A stretch of 64,000 nucleotides of DNA, from contig NZ_CP062983.1 in assembly GCF_015500095.1 (NCBI RefSeq), positions 2,232,001 through 2,296,000 on the forward strand, written 5' to 3'. The number at the start of each line of letters is the position of its first letter. Position 1 is the stretch's first letter. Origin of the DNA: Phototrophicus methaneseepsis (lineage in GTDB: Bacteria; Chloroflexota; Anaerolineae; Aggregatilineales; Phototrophicaceae). Of this stretch, positions 8,861 through 19,600 are shown one piece after another. A program made the position numbers and the translations under genes. Below the pieces are notes generated by a model. It was not told where the DNA came from. It saw only the letters and a list, made by a program, of their open reading frames with translations, and searched no databases.

Positions 8861-8884
8861 GTCTGGTTCTTGTGTCGTTATAAT
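8856..8884 (+). promoter_or_regulatory. promoter of M81-permease-regulator operon
   Basis: A consensus -10 box TATAAT (8879-8884) is preceded at 17 bases by TTGCAG (8856-8861), a 3/6 match to the -35 consensus. Transcription would start near 8891, leaving a 25-base leader before the ATG at 8916. The weak -35 and the overlap with operator half-sites suggest a regulated promoter. Confidence 0.5.
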
Positions 8885-8915
8885 GCGCCGCAATTCATCA
8901 TCAGCGAGGTTCGCA

Positions 8916-10385
8916 ATGAAGGTATTCTTCTCTGGATTGGTGACCGAAACCAATACGTTTGTGCCGTTCCCGACAGGTCTAAAAGACTTTCATACCATCA
9001 GGGCAGAAGATGTGCAGCAGGGGCAGACTTTTACAGATTGGTCCGCTGTGATGCAGGTGTTTACAGAGGTTGCCCAGGCACGCGGCTGGGATTATGCGTT
9101 TGGGCTTCATGCCACGGCTGAACCCGCTGGTACAACAGTACAATCAACTTATGAATCACTCCGCGACGAAATTCTATCGCGCCTAGAAACAGCCATGCCC
9201 GTGGATGCTGTCCTGCTAGACTTGCATGGGGCGATGGTTGCTCATGGGTACGATGATTGCGAAGAAGACATCGTCAGTCATGTGCGCAAGAGAGTTGGCC
9301 CGGATGTGATCATTGGTGTGGAATTGGATTTGCACTGCCATGTCTCTCAGAAATTGGTCGATACGGCGGATGTCATCTGCATCTACAAAGAGTACCCTCA
9401 TACGGACATCCTCGACCGCGCCCGCGATCTCATTGATTTGGTAGGGGATGCCGTTGAAGGTAAAATCAAGCCGACAATGGCACTTTACGACTGCAAAATG
9501 GTCGGAACGTACCTGACTCCTTATGAACCTATGCGGGGCTTTGTCGATGAGATGTTCGCTGCTGAAGGCAAAGATGGTGTCCTGTCGTTATCCCTGGCGC
9601 ATTGCTTCCCATGGGGAGATGTGCCGCACTTAGGCACGAAGATGCTTGCTATTACAGATAACAATCCTGAGCAGGCTGCTGAGGTCGCAGCTTCTTTTGG
9701 CCGTAAGTTCTTTTCGCTGCGGCATGAGGTCAACCAGAAGCAAATGAGCTTATCCGATGCCCTGGACACGGCGCTTGCTCATGAGAGCGGCCCCGTAGTC
9801 ATTGCGGATGCGACAGATAATCCCGGTGGTGGCGCGCCGAGCGATTCCACAATGGCGCTGCGCGAGCTGCTGGCTCGTGGTGTGACGAATGCAGCCATTG
9901 CGATGATGTGGGACCCTGTCATCGTGAACATTGTGATGTCAACGGAAGTCGGGGCGAAGCTGGATGTGCGCCTGGGCGGTAAATTAGGTCCTATGTCCGG
10001 CGACCCGCTCGACCTGGAAGTGGAAGTCGTGGGCATCATCCCACAGATGCTACAGGAGTTCCCACAACCGGGCAGTGCACCGCTTGCTTATCCTTGCGGG
10101 GATGCTGTTGCATTACGTTGTAAGGGGATCGACATTATCGTGAACAGCCTGCGCGGGCAGGTCTTTAGCCCCCATGTGTTTACGAATTTTGGCATCGACA
10201 TCAGCCAGAAGCAGGTTCTCATCGTGAAATCGACACAGCATTTTTATGCTGCGTTCGCGCCGGTTGCCTCCAAAATTCTCTATATGAATGCGGGTGGGGC
10301 GCTGCAAACAGATTATCCGAACATCCCGTACCAGTACGATCATCGTCATCAGTATCCCTGGGTGGATGACCCGTTCGCCCTCTAA
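8916..10385 (+). CDS. M81 family metallopeptidase (MlrC-like)
   Basis: A 489-residue protein of the M81 / microcystinase-C family: the N-terminal domain begins MKVFFSGLVTETNTFVP and carries DLHGAMVAHGYDD and ELDLHCHVS, where the conserved Asp/His residues are expected to bind zinc; the C-terminal domain contains DNPGGGAPSDST, the family's hallmark. MlrC finishes degradation of linear microcystin peptides; relatives are thought to be small-peptide hydrolases. I chose the ATG at 8916 because GAGG lies seven bases upstream and family homology begins exactly there; the open frame continues upstream to 8793 but crosses the promoter. It is the first gene of an operon with peptide permeases (22 bp gap), which supports intracellular hydrolysis of imported peptides. 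Confidence 0.88.
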   Translation: MKVFFSGLVTETNTFVPFPTGLKDFHTIRAEDVQQGQTFTDWSAVMQVFTEVAQARGWDYAFGLHATAEPAGTTVQSTYESLRDEILSRLETAMPVDAVLLDLHGAMVAHGYDDCEEDIVSHVRKRVGPDVIIGVELDLHCHVSQKLVDTADVICIYKEYPHTDILDRARDLIDLVGDAVEGKIKPTMALYDCKMVGTYLTPYEPMRGFVDEMFAAEGKDGVLSLSLAHCFPWGDVPHLGTKMLAITDNNPEQAAEVAASFGRKFFSLRHEVNQKQMSLSDALDTALAHESGPVVIADATDNPGGGAPSDSTMALRELLARGVTNAAIAMMWDPVIVNIVMSTEVGAKLDVRLGGKLGPMSGDPLDLEVEVVGIIPQMLQEFPQPGSAPLAYPCGDAVALRCKGIDIIVNSLRGQVFSPHVFTNFGIDISQKQVLIVKSTQHFYAAFAPVASKILYMNAGGALQTDYPNIPYQYDHRHQYPWVDDPFAL

Positions 10386-10407
10386 CACTCATGAGGCATC
10401 ATCGCAG

Positions 10408-11433
10408 ATGACAACATACCTGATTCGCCGTGTTATACAAGCAATCCCGACGATCATCGGGATTACGCTCATTTCCTTTATATTGATCATGCTTGCACCG
10501 GGTGATCCTCTGACACGCTTTGCCCTGAACCCGGAAGCCTCGCCAGAATCTATGGAGCGTTTGCGTCGCCAGATGGGCCTTGATAAGCCTATTCTGGAAC
10601 AGTACCTCTATTGGATGATTGGCAACGACTGGACCACAATTGATGTAGATGGTGATGGCGTCGGCGATATACAGGGGACGCGACAGGGCTTGCTGCGGGG
10701 CGATATGGGGCAGTCTTTCCAGCATAGACGGCCCGTCCTTGAGCTTATCTTAGAGCGCATCCCCGCCACATTGCAGTTGACACTGCCACCGCTGCTGATC
10801 GGCTATGGACTGGGGATTGTGTTGGGCACCTTGGCCGCGGCAAACAAAGGTTCCTTGCTGGACCAGGCTGTGCGTATTCTCTCTGTTTTGGGGACGGCAT
10901 TGCCTAACTTCTGGCTGGGGCTGATTTTGATCATCCTCTTCAGCGTCAAGTTACAGGTGCTGCCTATTGGCGGCATGCGCGACCTGACGCGAACAGATGG
11001 CTCTGTCGATGTGATGGATACCCTTGTGCATATGATCCTACCGGTATCTGTGCTGGCCCTGGGGATTATCGCCAGTGTCACGCGTTATATGCGCGCTTCT
11101 GTGCTGGAAGTCATCGAGCAGGATTACGTCCGTACGGCACGTTCAAAGGGCCTTTCTGGGCGGCGCATCTTTAATGTGCATGTGATGCGCAATGCACTGC
11201 TGCCAATTGCGACCTTATTTGGCCCTGGCCTGGCCGCTTTGTTGAGTGGTGCAGTCATCATTGAGCAAGTCTTTAGCTGGCCGGGTATGGGGCGGCTGAC
11301 GATTACAGCTATCTTCCAACGTGATTTCCCCCTCATTATGGGGTCCGTCCTGATCAGTGCCATTCTGTATGTCATCGGCTTGATAATCTCCGATGTGCTT
11401 TACGCCCTTCTTGATCCCCGCATTCGGTTTTGA
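10408..11433 (+). CDS. peptide ABC transporter permease, DppB/OppB type
   Basis: A 341-residue integral membrane permease. The first membrane segment lies directly after the start (YLIRRVIQAIPTIIGITLIS), followed by the family motif APGDPLTRFALNPEASPE, an external loop, and a five-helix core with the EAA-type signature (RTARSKGLSGRRIFNVHVMRNALLP near residue 245). The start ATG at 10408 matches the usual beginning of the family; GAGG is 11 bases upstream. An unusual insertion in the large external loop reads IDVDGDGVGDIQG, a DxDxDG loop resembling EF-hand/dockerin calcium sites. It pairs with the next gene and the divergent binding protein. No ATPase gene follows, so ATP-binding partners must come from elsewhere. 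Confidence 0.92.
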   Translation: MTTYLIRRVIQAIPTIIGITLISFILIMLAPGDPLTRFALNPEASPESMERLRRQMGLDKPILEQYLYWMIGNDWTTIDVDGDGVGDIQGTRQGLLRGDMGQSFQHRRPVLELILERIPATLQLTLPPLLIGYGLGIVLGTLAAANKGSLLDQAVRILSVLGTALPNFWLGLILIILFSVKLQVLPIGGMRDLTRTDGSVDVMDTLVHMILPVSVLALGIIASVTRYMRASVLEVIEQDYVRTARSKGLSGRRIFNVHVMRNALLPIATLFGPGLAALLSGAVIIEQVFSWPGMGRLTITAIFQRDFPLIMGSVLISAILYVIGLIISDVLYALLDPRIRF

Positions 11434-11447
11434 TAACAAGGTTAAAG

Positions 11448-12353
11448 ATGTCTGACCCAATACAGGTGAGCCAACTCGCTGCTGAATCCATCAACAAACG
11501 TCGCTCTTTCTGGTCGAACGCGGTCTACCATATCTGGCATGATCGCCTGACATTGCTTGCGCTTGTGATTCTCTTTTTACTGACGTTGGCCTGTTTTGTG
11601 GCCCCGCCAATCGTCGAAGAAGTCTTACATGTCGACGTCGAAGACGCCAGCGTCCGTGACCGTTATTTGCCGCCCAGCCCGGAGCACATCCTGGGTACGG
11701 ACCAACTGGGCCGCGATCAACTCATCCGCCTGCTATATGGGGGGCGTATCTCTTTGCTGATTGCTTATAGTGCCAGTTTGCTCTCGATGACGATAGGCGT
11801 TGTGGTGGGGTTGGTCGCAGGGTACTTCGGCGGGATTATCGACGATGTGGTGACGTGGTTTATATCTACCCTGAGTTCGATTCCATCGCTATTTTTACTC
11901 CTCATTGCCTCTGCGGTTTTTTCGCCATCCGCGACGGTGTTGGTCATGATCCTGGGCCTGCTTGGTTGGGTCCAGATGGCGCGCCTCGTGCGTGGGCAGA
12001 TACTCTCCCTCAAGCAGCAGGATTTTGTGCTGGCTGCCCGTGCTTTAGGGAGTTCACACCTTCATATTATGCTCTATCATATCTTGCCGAACGTGTTATC
12101 TATCGCCTTAATCTCGGTGACCATCAGCGCAGGCAATTTGATCCTAACGGAATCTGGCCTGAGTTTCCTGGGGCTGGGGGTTCAACCGCCTACGCCGACC
12201 TGGGGCAATATGTTGAGCGATTCTCGTTCTTATTTTGCTCAGGGGATTCATCTGGTGGTCTGGCCCGGCAGCCTGATTACGATAACCGTGCTATGCTCTT
12301 TCTTATTAGGCGATGGCTTGCGTGATGCTCTCGATCCACGTAGTCGCAAATAA
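11448..12353 (+). CDS. peptide ABC transporter permease, DppC/OppC type
   Basis: A 301-residue permease with an N-terminal cytoplasmic segment and first helix (LTLLALVILFLLTLACFVAPP), the DppC-type motif PSPEHILGTDQLGRDQLIRLLYGGR near residue 85, and the EAA loop (LAARALGSSHLHIMLYHILPN near residue 200). The ATG at 11448 is chosen over an upstream TTG at 11430 because an AAGG element sits six bases before it. It begins 14 bp after the DppB-type gene and forms the transmembrane heterodimer with it. After it comes an 88-base gap with a hairpin, then the regulator gene, where a fifth-component ATPase pair would normally be expected. Confidence 0.92.
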   Translation: MSDPIQVSQLAAESINKRRSFWSNAVYHIWHDRLTLLALVILFLLTLACFVAPPIVEEVLHVDVEDASVRDRYLPPSPEHILGTDQLGRDQLIRLLYGGRISLLIAYSASLLSMTIGVVVGLVAGYFGGIIDDVVTWFISTLSSIPSLFLLLIASAVFSPSATVLVMILGLLGWVQMARLVRGQILSLKQQDFVLAARALGSSHLHIMLYHILPNVLSIALISVTISAGNLILTESGLSFLGLGVQPPTPTWGNMLSDSRSYFAQGIHLVVWPGSLITITVLCSFLLGDGLRDALDPRSRK

Positions 12354-12401
12354 TGGATCCGGAATTCGTTCGATGTAACCTTGCCATCTGATAAGCTGAT
12401 T

Positions 12402-12422
12402 ACCGGGTACCTGGTGCCCGGT
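12402..12422. promoter_or_regulatory. palindromic hairpin between permease and regulator genes
   Basis: ACCGGGTAC, a three-base loop CTG, and GTGCCCGGT form a 9-bp near-perfect inverted repeat (one G-T wobble) 20 bases before the regulator start. There is no T-run, so it may be an operator for autoregulation or an RNA hairpin limiting regulator translation. Confidence 0.35.
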
Positions 12423-12441
12423 CAATGGATCGGGGTGATGT

Positions 12442-13341
12442 ATGACAGGGAAAGCTTCTAAAGATGATGTGATTCAGTGGATACGCCAGCAGCATGAGTC
12501 ACTCAGCCCTAGCCAGCGCAAAGTTACAGAATTTTTATTGCAAGGTGGTATAGACGTTCTGCATTATCCCATTGCCAAAATTGCGAGCGAGATCGGCGTT
12601 AACGCCTCAACCGTCGTGCGTACAGCGCAATCACTAGGCTACAATGGCTTCCCGGAATTGCAATCGGAACTCAGACGTTATTTTTTGCGGCAGGCGCGTC
12701 TGTCGCAGCGGTTACAAATTGGTTCCAAACAGCTCATTGATGATTTAAAAGATGAACCTGACCAGGGTCGTCATATTCTGACGACTGTTTTACGCGATGA
12801 AATGCAAAACTTGCTCGATTTACCCCAGTATGTTCCCCTCGCTGTGTTCGATAAAGCTGTTGATATGCTGGATGATGCTAACCACGTCTTCATTATAGGC
12901 TTAGGCGCATCTTTCCCACTCGCTTTGAATTTTGGCGTTTACCTGCGCTATGTCAGGCCGAATACGACCGTCCTCACACCGGGGATCGATCCTATTCCTT
13001 CCCAACTCACCCCACTGACCTCTGGCGATCTTGTCTTTTCAATCTGTTTTGCACGCTACACGCGCGAAACGCTGACAACGATGGAATATGGTCATCGTAA
13101 GGGTGCCCAGGTCATCACGATCACCGATAGCGACCTTTCCCCCGCGGCGAAACGTGCTGATTTATCCCTGATCGTACCCTATAGACTGCGCCTGTATGGC
13201 AACATGATCGCACCTTTTGCGCTGATGGATGGATTATTAGGCGCGCTCTCTCTCCGCTATCCTGAAGCGACCCGCCAACGTCTGGAAAGCCTGGAAGAGC
13301 TGTATGAGACTTTCAACCTCCTGACAACTGGCGATGATTAG
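12442..13341 (+). CDS. MurR/RpiR family transcriptional regulator
   Basis: A 299-residue regulator with an N-terminal RpiR helix-turn-helix domain (residues about 10-85, HYPIAKIASEIGVNASTVVRTAQ being the reading helix region) and a C-terminal SIS sugar-isomerase domain (about 125-270; FIIGLGASFPLALNF and DLVFSICFARYTRETL). SIS domains of this family sense phosphosugars, including muropeptide sugars in MurR. The gene begins at an ATG with GGGGTGA just upstream, and ends the M81-permease operon. Its position suggests it controls this operon and perhaps the divergent binding-protein and hydrolase genes; a cell-wall-derived ligand would fit the surrounding enzymes. Ligand and targets are inferred. 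Confidence 0.88.
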   Translation: MTGKASKDDVIQWIRQQHESLSPSQRKVTEFLLQGGIDVLHYPIAKIASEIGVNASTVVRTAQSLGYNGFPELQSELRRYFLRQARLSQRLQIGSKQLIDDLKDEPDQGRHILTTVLRDEMQNLLDLPQYVPLAVFDKAVDMLDDANHVFIIGLGASFPLALNFGVYLRYVRPNTTVLTPGIDPIPSQLTPLTSGDLVFSICFARYTRETLTTMEYGHRKGAQVITITDSDLSPAAKRADLSLIVPYRLRLYGNMIAPFALMDGLLGALSLRYPEATRQRLESLEELYETFNLLTTGDD

Positions 13342-13667
13342 GTTTGTCTTTGGTCTGAAATGATAGAGTCTTCGAACAATACAGTTTCGTAAGGTCAAAA
13401 ATCTTGATCTTAACTTTATGAGCTGGCGATGAGTTATACACTTCTGGTAACGACTCAACTCCTCAGGATATTATCGTTGGCAAATTTCCTGTATTGGCAA
13501 TACATGATAAATGTCAATAAACAGGGATTTACGGTATCATCCTGAATAAGTTATTAAAGCGTTTGTGGGAATAGGGCTATTCATCACAACGCCGTGTGTT
13601 TTATTCAGGCACTGGGGGACGACACTGTAGCAGTTTCGTTGTTGCCTCTTAAGGGGAATACAATATT
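13342..13667. promoter_or_regulatory. long upstream region of the giant surface-protein gene
   Basis: A 326-base non-coding stretch separates the regulator gene from the giant gene. It is AT-rich in its middle. Two direct copies of TTGGCAA (13477-13483 and 13494-13500) stand 17 bases apart, and the second lies within a perfect 7-1-7 inverted repeat TGTATTG-G-CAATACA (13490-13504). A possible promoter uses TTGGCA (13494-13499) and AATAAA (13516-13521) with a 16-base spacer. That would leave a leader of about 140 bases. An AAGGGG ribosome binding site precedes the ATG at 13668. No open frame of interest was found in it. Confidence 0.4.
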
Positions 13668-16600
13668 ATGCATAAACGAAGCATGGTGATTTCTGCATTA
13701 ATTGCAGTGGTCATGGCTTTTGTAACGACTGGTGTTGTTATGGCGGCACCAGCGGCAACAGTCACCATTGGTGGCGGTGGTGACATCTTCATTGGTACCT
13801 CAAGTATTGAGTTATCGGCGACATTTGATAATACCGCTGCAGCTGGCTCTGCGAATATTGGGTATGGGCCCTTTATAGACATCTATTTCCCTGTTAATGG
13901 GGCTGATGGTGCTGCAAATACCAGCTTGCCATTAGATGGCATTGATTATATTGCTGATAGTGCCACGTACCTGGGCATAAGCGTTACAGAAGTTATCCAG
14001 GTCTTCCCGGATAGTCCATTAGGGGAAAATGGCTGTGGCCCAACGCAGTCATGGGTTGAACATCCCTATGCTGTCGAGACAAATTTCGACCCTGTTACAG
14101 TTTGCGGTATACCAGGGGATAAGCTGGTCACATTCCAGCTTCCATTTGGCTCCTTCACACCGGAGCAACCCCCTGCAACGGTTGAATTCCAGGCGAGCCT
14201 GCATGACTATGCGGACCTTGCACAGCCTCTGACACTGCGGGCACAAGGTGGCTTCCAATTTGGTAACGATCCCCTTGATAATCCCTGCTGCGATCCGAGC
14301 ATCCCAACCACGCGGCCCTATGATGCGACGACTTTCCCCAATACGGGGACCATTACGCCGACATTGCTGGAAATTGAAAAAGAATATAATGGCCCTGAAG
14401 ACGAAACAGCGACCGGGCCTAACTATTCGCGCAGTTACACTGTCACTGTGACGGCCGCACCAGATCAAACGATTGAAGATCTGGATGTTTTTGATTATCT
14501 GGATGACAACGTCGTGATAACGGGCGTGAATGCACCCGGTTCCTCGTCGATCACCATCGGCGGCGTGGCGGCTGTTTTCCCCATTGGGCCGCTCACCAAT
14601 AACGGTACCACGAACGAACTGATTGTGAATTACGCCAGCATGCAAGATACGGTGTCGTTTACGATCTCGTTCTATGTGCCGCTGCGAGATGCAGCGGGTA
14701 ACCCGGTTGTCTCGTCCTCAACAGGTTCAGATGGCACCACGGAAAACCGGGCCTTTGCTTTAGGCGATTGGGACCCGTTGGACCCACGCGACGCAGGCGC
14801 GACGGATAATGCTTTAGCCGGGAATGCTTCTTGCCCTGGTTGTCCGCCACTTGTTACGCATGAAGATTCACCTATGGTGATCCAGAAAACCGTGACTAAC
14901 CTCACGGATAGTGCTAACACGCCAGGTGATGTGCTGGAATACACGCTCGATATTCAGTTATCGGACTTTTTTGCCCTGGATGATGTGGAAATTTTCGATG
15001 TGATTTCCGATGGTCAGCGAATAACCGGACCACCACAAATCATATTCTTCCAACATGGGACGCCGTCCAATAGAGCAATTGACGCTGCATATTATGAAAT
15101 CCGCGAATATTTTACAGGCGGTGCGGATAGCCTGCCTGATCCAGATGTCACAGCTATTGCGGGGGATACGGTCCTCTATATTGATTTGAGTGGCGAAGTT
15201 GAAGATAGCACGTCATTCACAGAACTGTTAGGTGGCTGTGTGCCAGCTGGTGGCACAGGTGGCGGGGACCCAGATTGTAGCCCTAACTTAGGCGCGACAT
15301 CGGCCACCATCAGGTATCAGACGACTATCCAGGATGCCTTCACAGATCAATTCCCATCAAATGATGCCAGTGTTGATGAAGGCGATACCCTGATGAACAC
15401 GGTAGAGATCCGGCCTGGTGTTGTGCTGGATACGGCAACACTCGCTCCGACAGGTGGGAGTTACGACGCAGGCGATAACAGCGGTGCCGAGGTTGAGATC
15501 GTCACAGGCACCCTGGAAAAAACAATCTACGGGATTCGTGAACCAGCTAGCGGAAATGTGAACCTTAGCCCTGGCTCCTCACCTCAGATCCGCCCAGGGG
15601 ATGAAATCATTTTCCGGCTGCGATACACGATGCCTTCAACGGACTTTGAAAACTTCATCCTTTCCGATTATTTACCACTGCCCGTCATGGATGCAAATGA
15701 AATCGTGGCATTTGATGATGTCATTTCTGATGGTGGCACAAGCGTTGGCACAGGTATCCCGGCTGCTGGGCGCGCGATGTGGGGCCCAACACCGGGACAA
15801 ACGAACTTTGCCGCGCACCGGGCAACCCTGGGGACGCCGCTAGAAAATGGAATGACCGTCCCCACGTTGATCGTACCGGGCGGTACCATTCCTATATCCT
15901 GTGACGGCGGTACGATTTCCGCAGAAGAAAATTCGGTCGCGTTCTGCTTTGGCGACTTTGACGATCCGACCAATACAGATAGCATCGTCGATATTCTGTT
16001 CTCCGTGACGGTGAGCAACCAATCTTTTGCGGATGGCCTGTTCTTAACGAACTTCGCCCAGAGCGGTACAGGCTCTACAAATGCCGGTACGTCATCCAAC
16101 GATGAGATCATCGGCTTTGAACTGCGTGAGCCGATCTTGCAGATCAAGAAAGGCATCATTGATTCCACCAATCCCAATGAGGACTTTAGCAGCCAGACCA
16201 CGCCTTCTGGGACGACTTTTGCTGATGCGGGTACGGGTGGGGCTCCATTCACGGGCTCGATTGAAACCAGCGAAGGTGGTGGTAGCGGCAACGTTGATGG
16301 TGCCCTGGATGCAGACGCCAGCGGCCTGGATGCGAATGACACGGTTCGTTATGCTGTCACGATCCAGAATACAGGCGGCAGTGGGGCCTTCGATATCAAG
16401 CTAACCGATTCGTTGCCAACTGGCCTCGTGTGTAATCCTGCAAATTTGAACCTATCCGTCACGCTGGGCGATGGAACCTCTGTTGCCTATACGACGCCTT
16501 CTGGCAATGACTGCGACTTCTTCATTAACTTTGATGGCGATACGGACGATGGTATCGAACTGATTGATCCCAGCGCCGGGACGCCAGTTTGCCAACATCC

Positions 16601-19600
16601 AGGTGTTGACCCTGCTTTAGCGGTCATCATCGTCACATATGACCTCGTGATTGATACATCGGTCGCTTCAGGCGATGAAATTATCAACACCGCTACCCTG
16701 ACAAATTATGCAGCAACGGATGGCGGGCCTAACTTCCTGGGTAATGACCCAAGTAATTACCCGGATGATGACGCTTCAATCACCATTGAGGGTAATCTGG
16801 AAAAAACAATCGTCAGCACCAGCGACACGGATAGCAGCGATGTAGAAGATGGCACCGTCGGTAATGAACGCCCGGTACTGATTGGTGAAGTCATCACCTA
16901 CAGCATCAGCCATGACATCCCGGAAGGCACCACAACAAACCTGCAATTCCGCGATAACTTGCCGGATGGTTTGACCTTCGCAGGTAATGCAACTGTGACC
17001 TTCGATAGTGATACGGGCATTAGCTCCAGCGATGCTGGTATTGGCACAGGTGGACCGATCCCGGCGGGGAATATTACAGGTGGCACCGTCAGTGGCGAAG
17101 ATGTGACCTTCAGCCTGGGGACAATCTCTAACAGCGATAATGATGATGATGCGGAATCCGTCACGGTGACGTTTGATGCCGTTGTGGTGGATATTCCCGC
17201 CAACCAGGCCGGGGTGCAACTCGTCAATGATGCGACTCTGTTCATCAATAGTAATGAAATCATCACTTCAGAGACACGTACTGTAGAAATCATCGAGCCA
17301 GATGTCGACATTACGAAAGTGAACGATGTTACAGGTGTTGATGTTGATGCAGGAGATACTGTTGAATTCACGCTCACGGTAGAAAATACGGGCACATCCC
17401 CTGCTTATAACATTGAAATAACGGATACCTTGCCAGCCATTGGCGCATCCTATCTTACATTCAGTGCATTGGATGCCAGTACGTCGACATGTGATGATCT
17501 CGTTGGTTGGAGTATCGACACGGCCTCACCACCTGCTGTTAACTTTACGCTGGATAGATTGGCAAATGGTGACGACTGTACGATCATTTACTCGGCGATT
17601 GTGCCGTCTGAGGCAACGCCTGGCGAGACATATACTAACACTGTCGAAGTGACATCTTTCGATAGTCGTGATAATCCTGCTGACCCAGGTAACCGAAACT
17701 ACACAGGCGGCTCAGATAGCTCCGACATCACAACACCGGATATTACGATTGCAAAATCTTCCCTGGCGACTTCGGAAGATCACACAGATCCGGGTGATAC
17801 GCGGACGGGTACCAGCAATGCCACAGAGATACCGCTCGCTATTGGCGAAATCATTCGCTTCAGGCTTGAAGTCACGCTTATTGAAGGCGAACACGAAAAT
17901 CTGACCATCGCTGATAACCTGCCCACTGGGTTAGATGCAATCTACGATAGTGCTTTTACGGTGACGATCCCGGCAAGTGTGACGGTGCCAACAGCGGGGC
18001 TGACCTCTGGCACGACGACATCAATTTATAATGACGATGGCACGGAAGCCGTCGCAGGATTGAACACAGGCAATCCAGGGAACATTAGCCTACGGTTTAA
18101 CGGTACGACGACAAATGCCGATACAAATAACGGCACCGATGAAATCATCGTTGTAGAGTTCAACGCGCTCTTGCTCAACAGTACCGCAGCCAGCAATGAT
18201 CGAGGCGAACAGCGCGACAATAGCGCCACCGTCAATGAAGGCGGCGGTCAATCGACAGGTACCTCCAATGTTGTAAACACGCGTATTCGAGAGCCGCTGG
18301 TCACTGTAGATAAAGTAGCATCACCAACGAGCGGTGATGCGGGCGATACGATTACATTCACTCTGACGATCTCCAACGATAACAACGCTTATGGTGCGAC
18401 GGCCTACAATTTGAATGTGGTCGATGTGCTCCCGGCCAATTACTCCGATGTGACTGTGACGAGTATCCCCAGCGGTGCGACGGATAACAGCTCCGGTAAT
18501 ACCATTGATGTGGTTATTCCTTCCCTGGCACAGAATGCTTCCGTTACGATTACCTATACAGCGGATATTATTCTGAATGTAGCGCCAGCGGATGTCGTCA
18601 CCAATACGGCGGACCTGACGTGGACGTCACTGCCTGGGAACTTCGGCACGGATGATGGTACAGGTGGCAATAACACTGGTTCTAGCCTGGCAGACCTGGA
18701 TAGTGACCAGGGTGGCGGCTATGATTCCGGTGAAGATGGTGGTGAGCGTACCGGTAGCGCGACCAACGCCAACGACTATAACGACAGCGACAGTGCAGAC
18801 GTCACTGTGGATAATGTCGCCCCGGTGAAGGCGCTCTTCGCCACAAGTGAAGGCCACACGAGCGAAGCCTTCGATGGCAGCAGCGGCAATGAACGCCCGG
18901 TGGCAATTGGCGAAGTTGTGACATTCCAGCTCACAACAGGGATACCGGAAGGTGTCTCACAGGATGTGGTTCTGTCGGATGTCTTGGTGCCGGGCCTGAG
19001 CTTTATCGACGGCACAGTAACGGTTTATACCAATTCCGCCTCGAGTATGGACTTCGCGGATATAACAGGGACGATTCCAACGACCCCAACAGGGTTGGCA
19101 GTCCCGGCTGATGGGGATGGTGCCCCGACAAACGCGGGGACGTATCGTTATGATGCTGCAACGCGCACGCTGGAAATCAACCTGGGCGACATCACAAACC
19201 AGGATGACGATGCGGATGATGAGCAAGTCATTGTCCTGTTCAATGTGGTCGTCGCCAATGATACCGTTACGGGGGATACCAACAGCAACGGCGTCAATGA
19301 TCTGGGCGACATCTGGGCGAATGTGTTCAGTGCCTCCGTAGCAGGTAACACGCCTGTGAACTCGAATCCGGTCAGCGTCGTTGTCGAAGAGCCGCAGCCG
19401 ACCATCACCAAGACCATCAATGCGGCACTCTCCAACCCGGCCACAGGGCCTTATGATGCGGGTGATACCGTTGTCTATGATATTGTTGTCAGCAATCCGT
19501 CAACGGCAAATATCATAGATGCCTTTGAGCTCGACATCGTAGATGATGTCGATGCCAACCTTAACCTGACCAACCCGATTGCATTTATAGGTACGATTAA

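Noticed and set aside
8793-8915. N-terminal extension of the M81 gene
   Set aside because: It crosses the promoter and operator half-sites, and family similarity starts at 8916 with a ribosome binding site.
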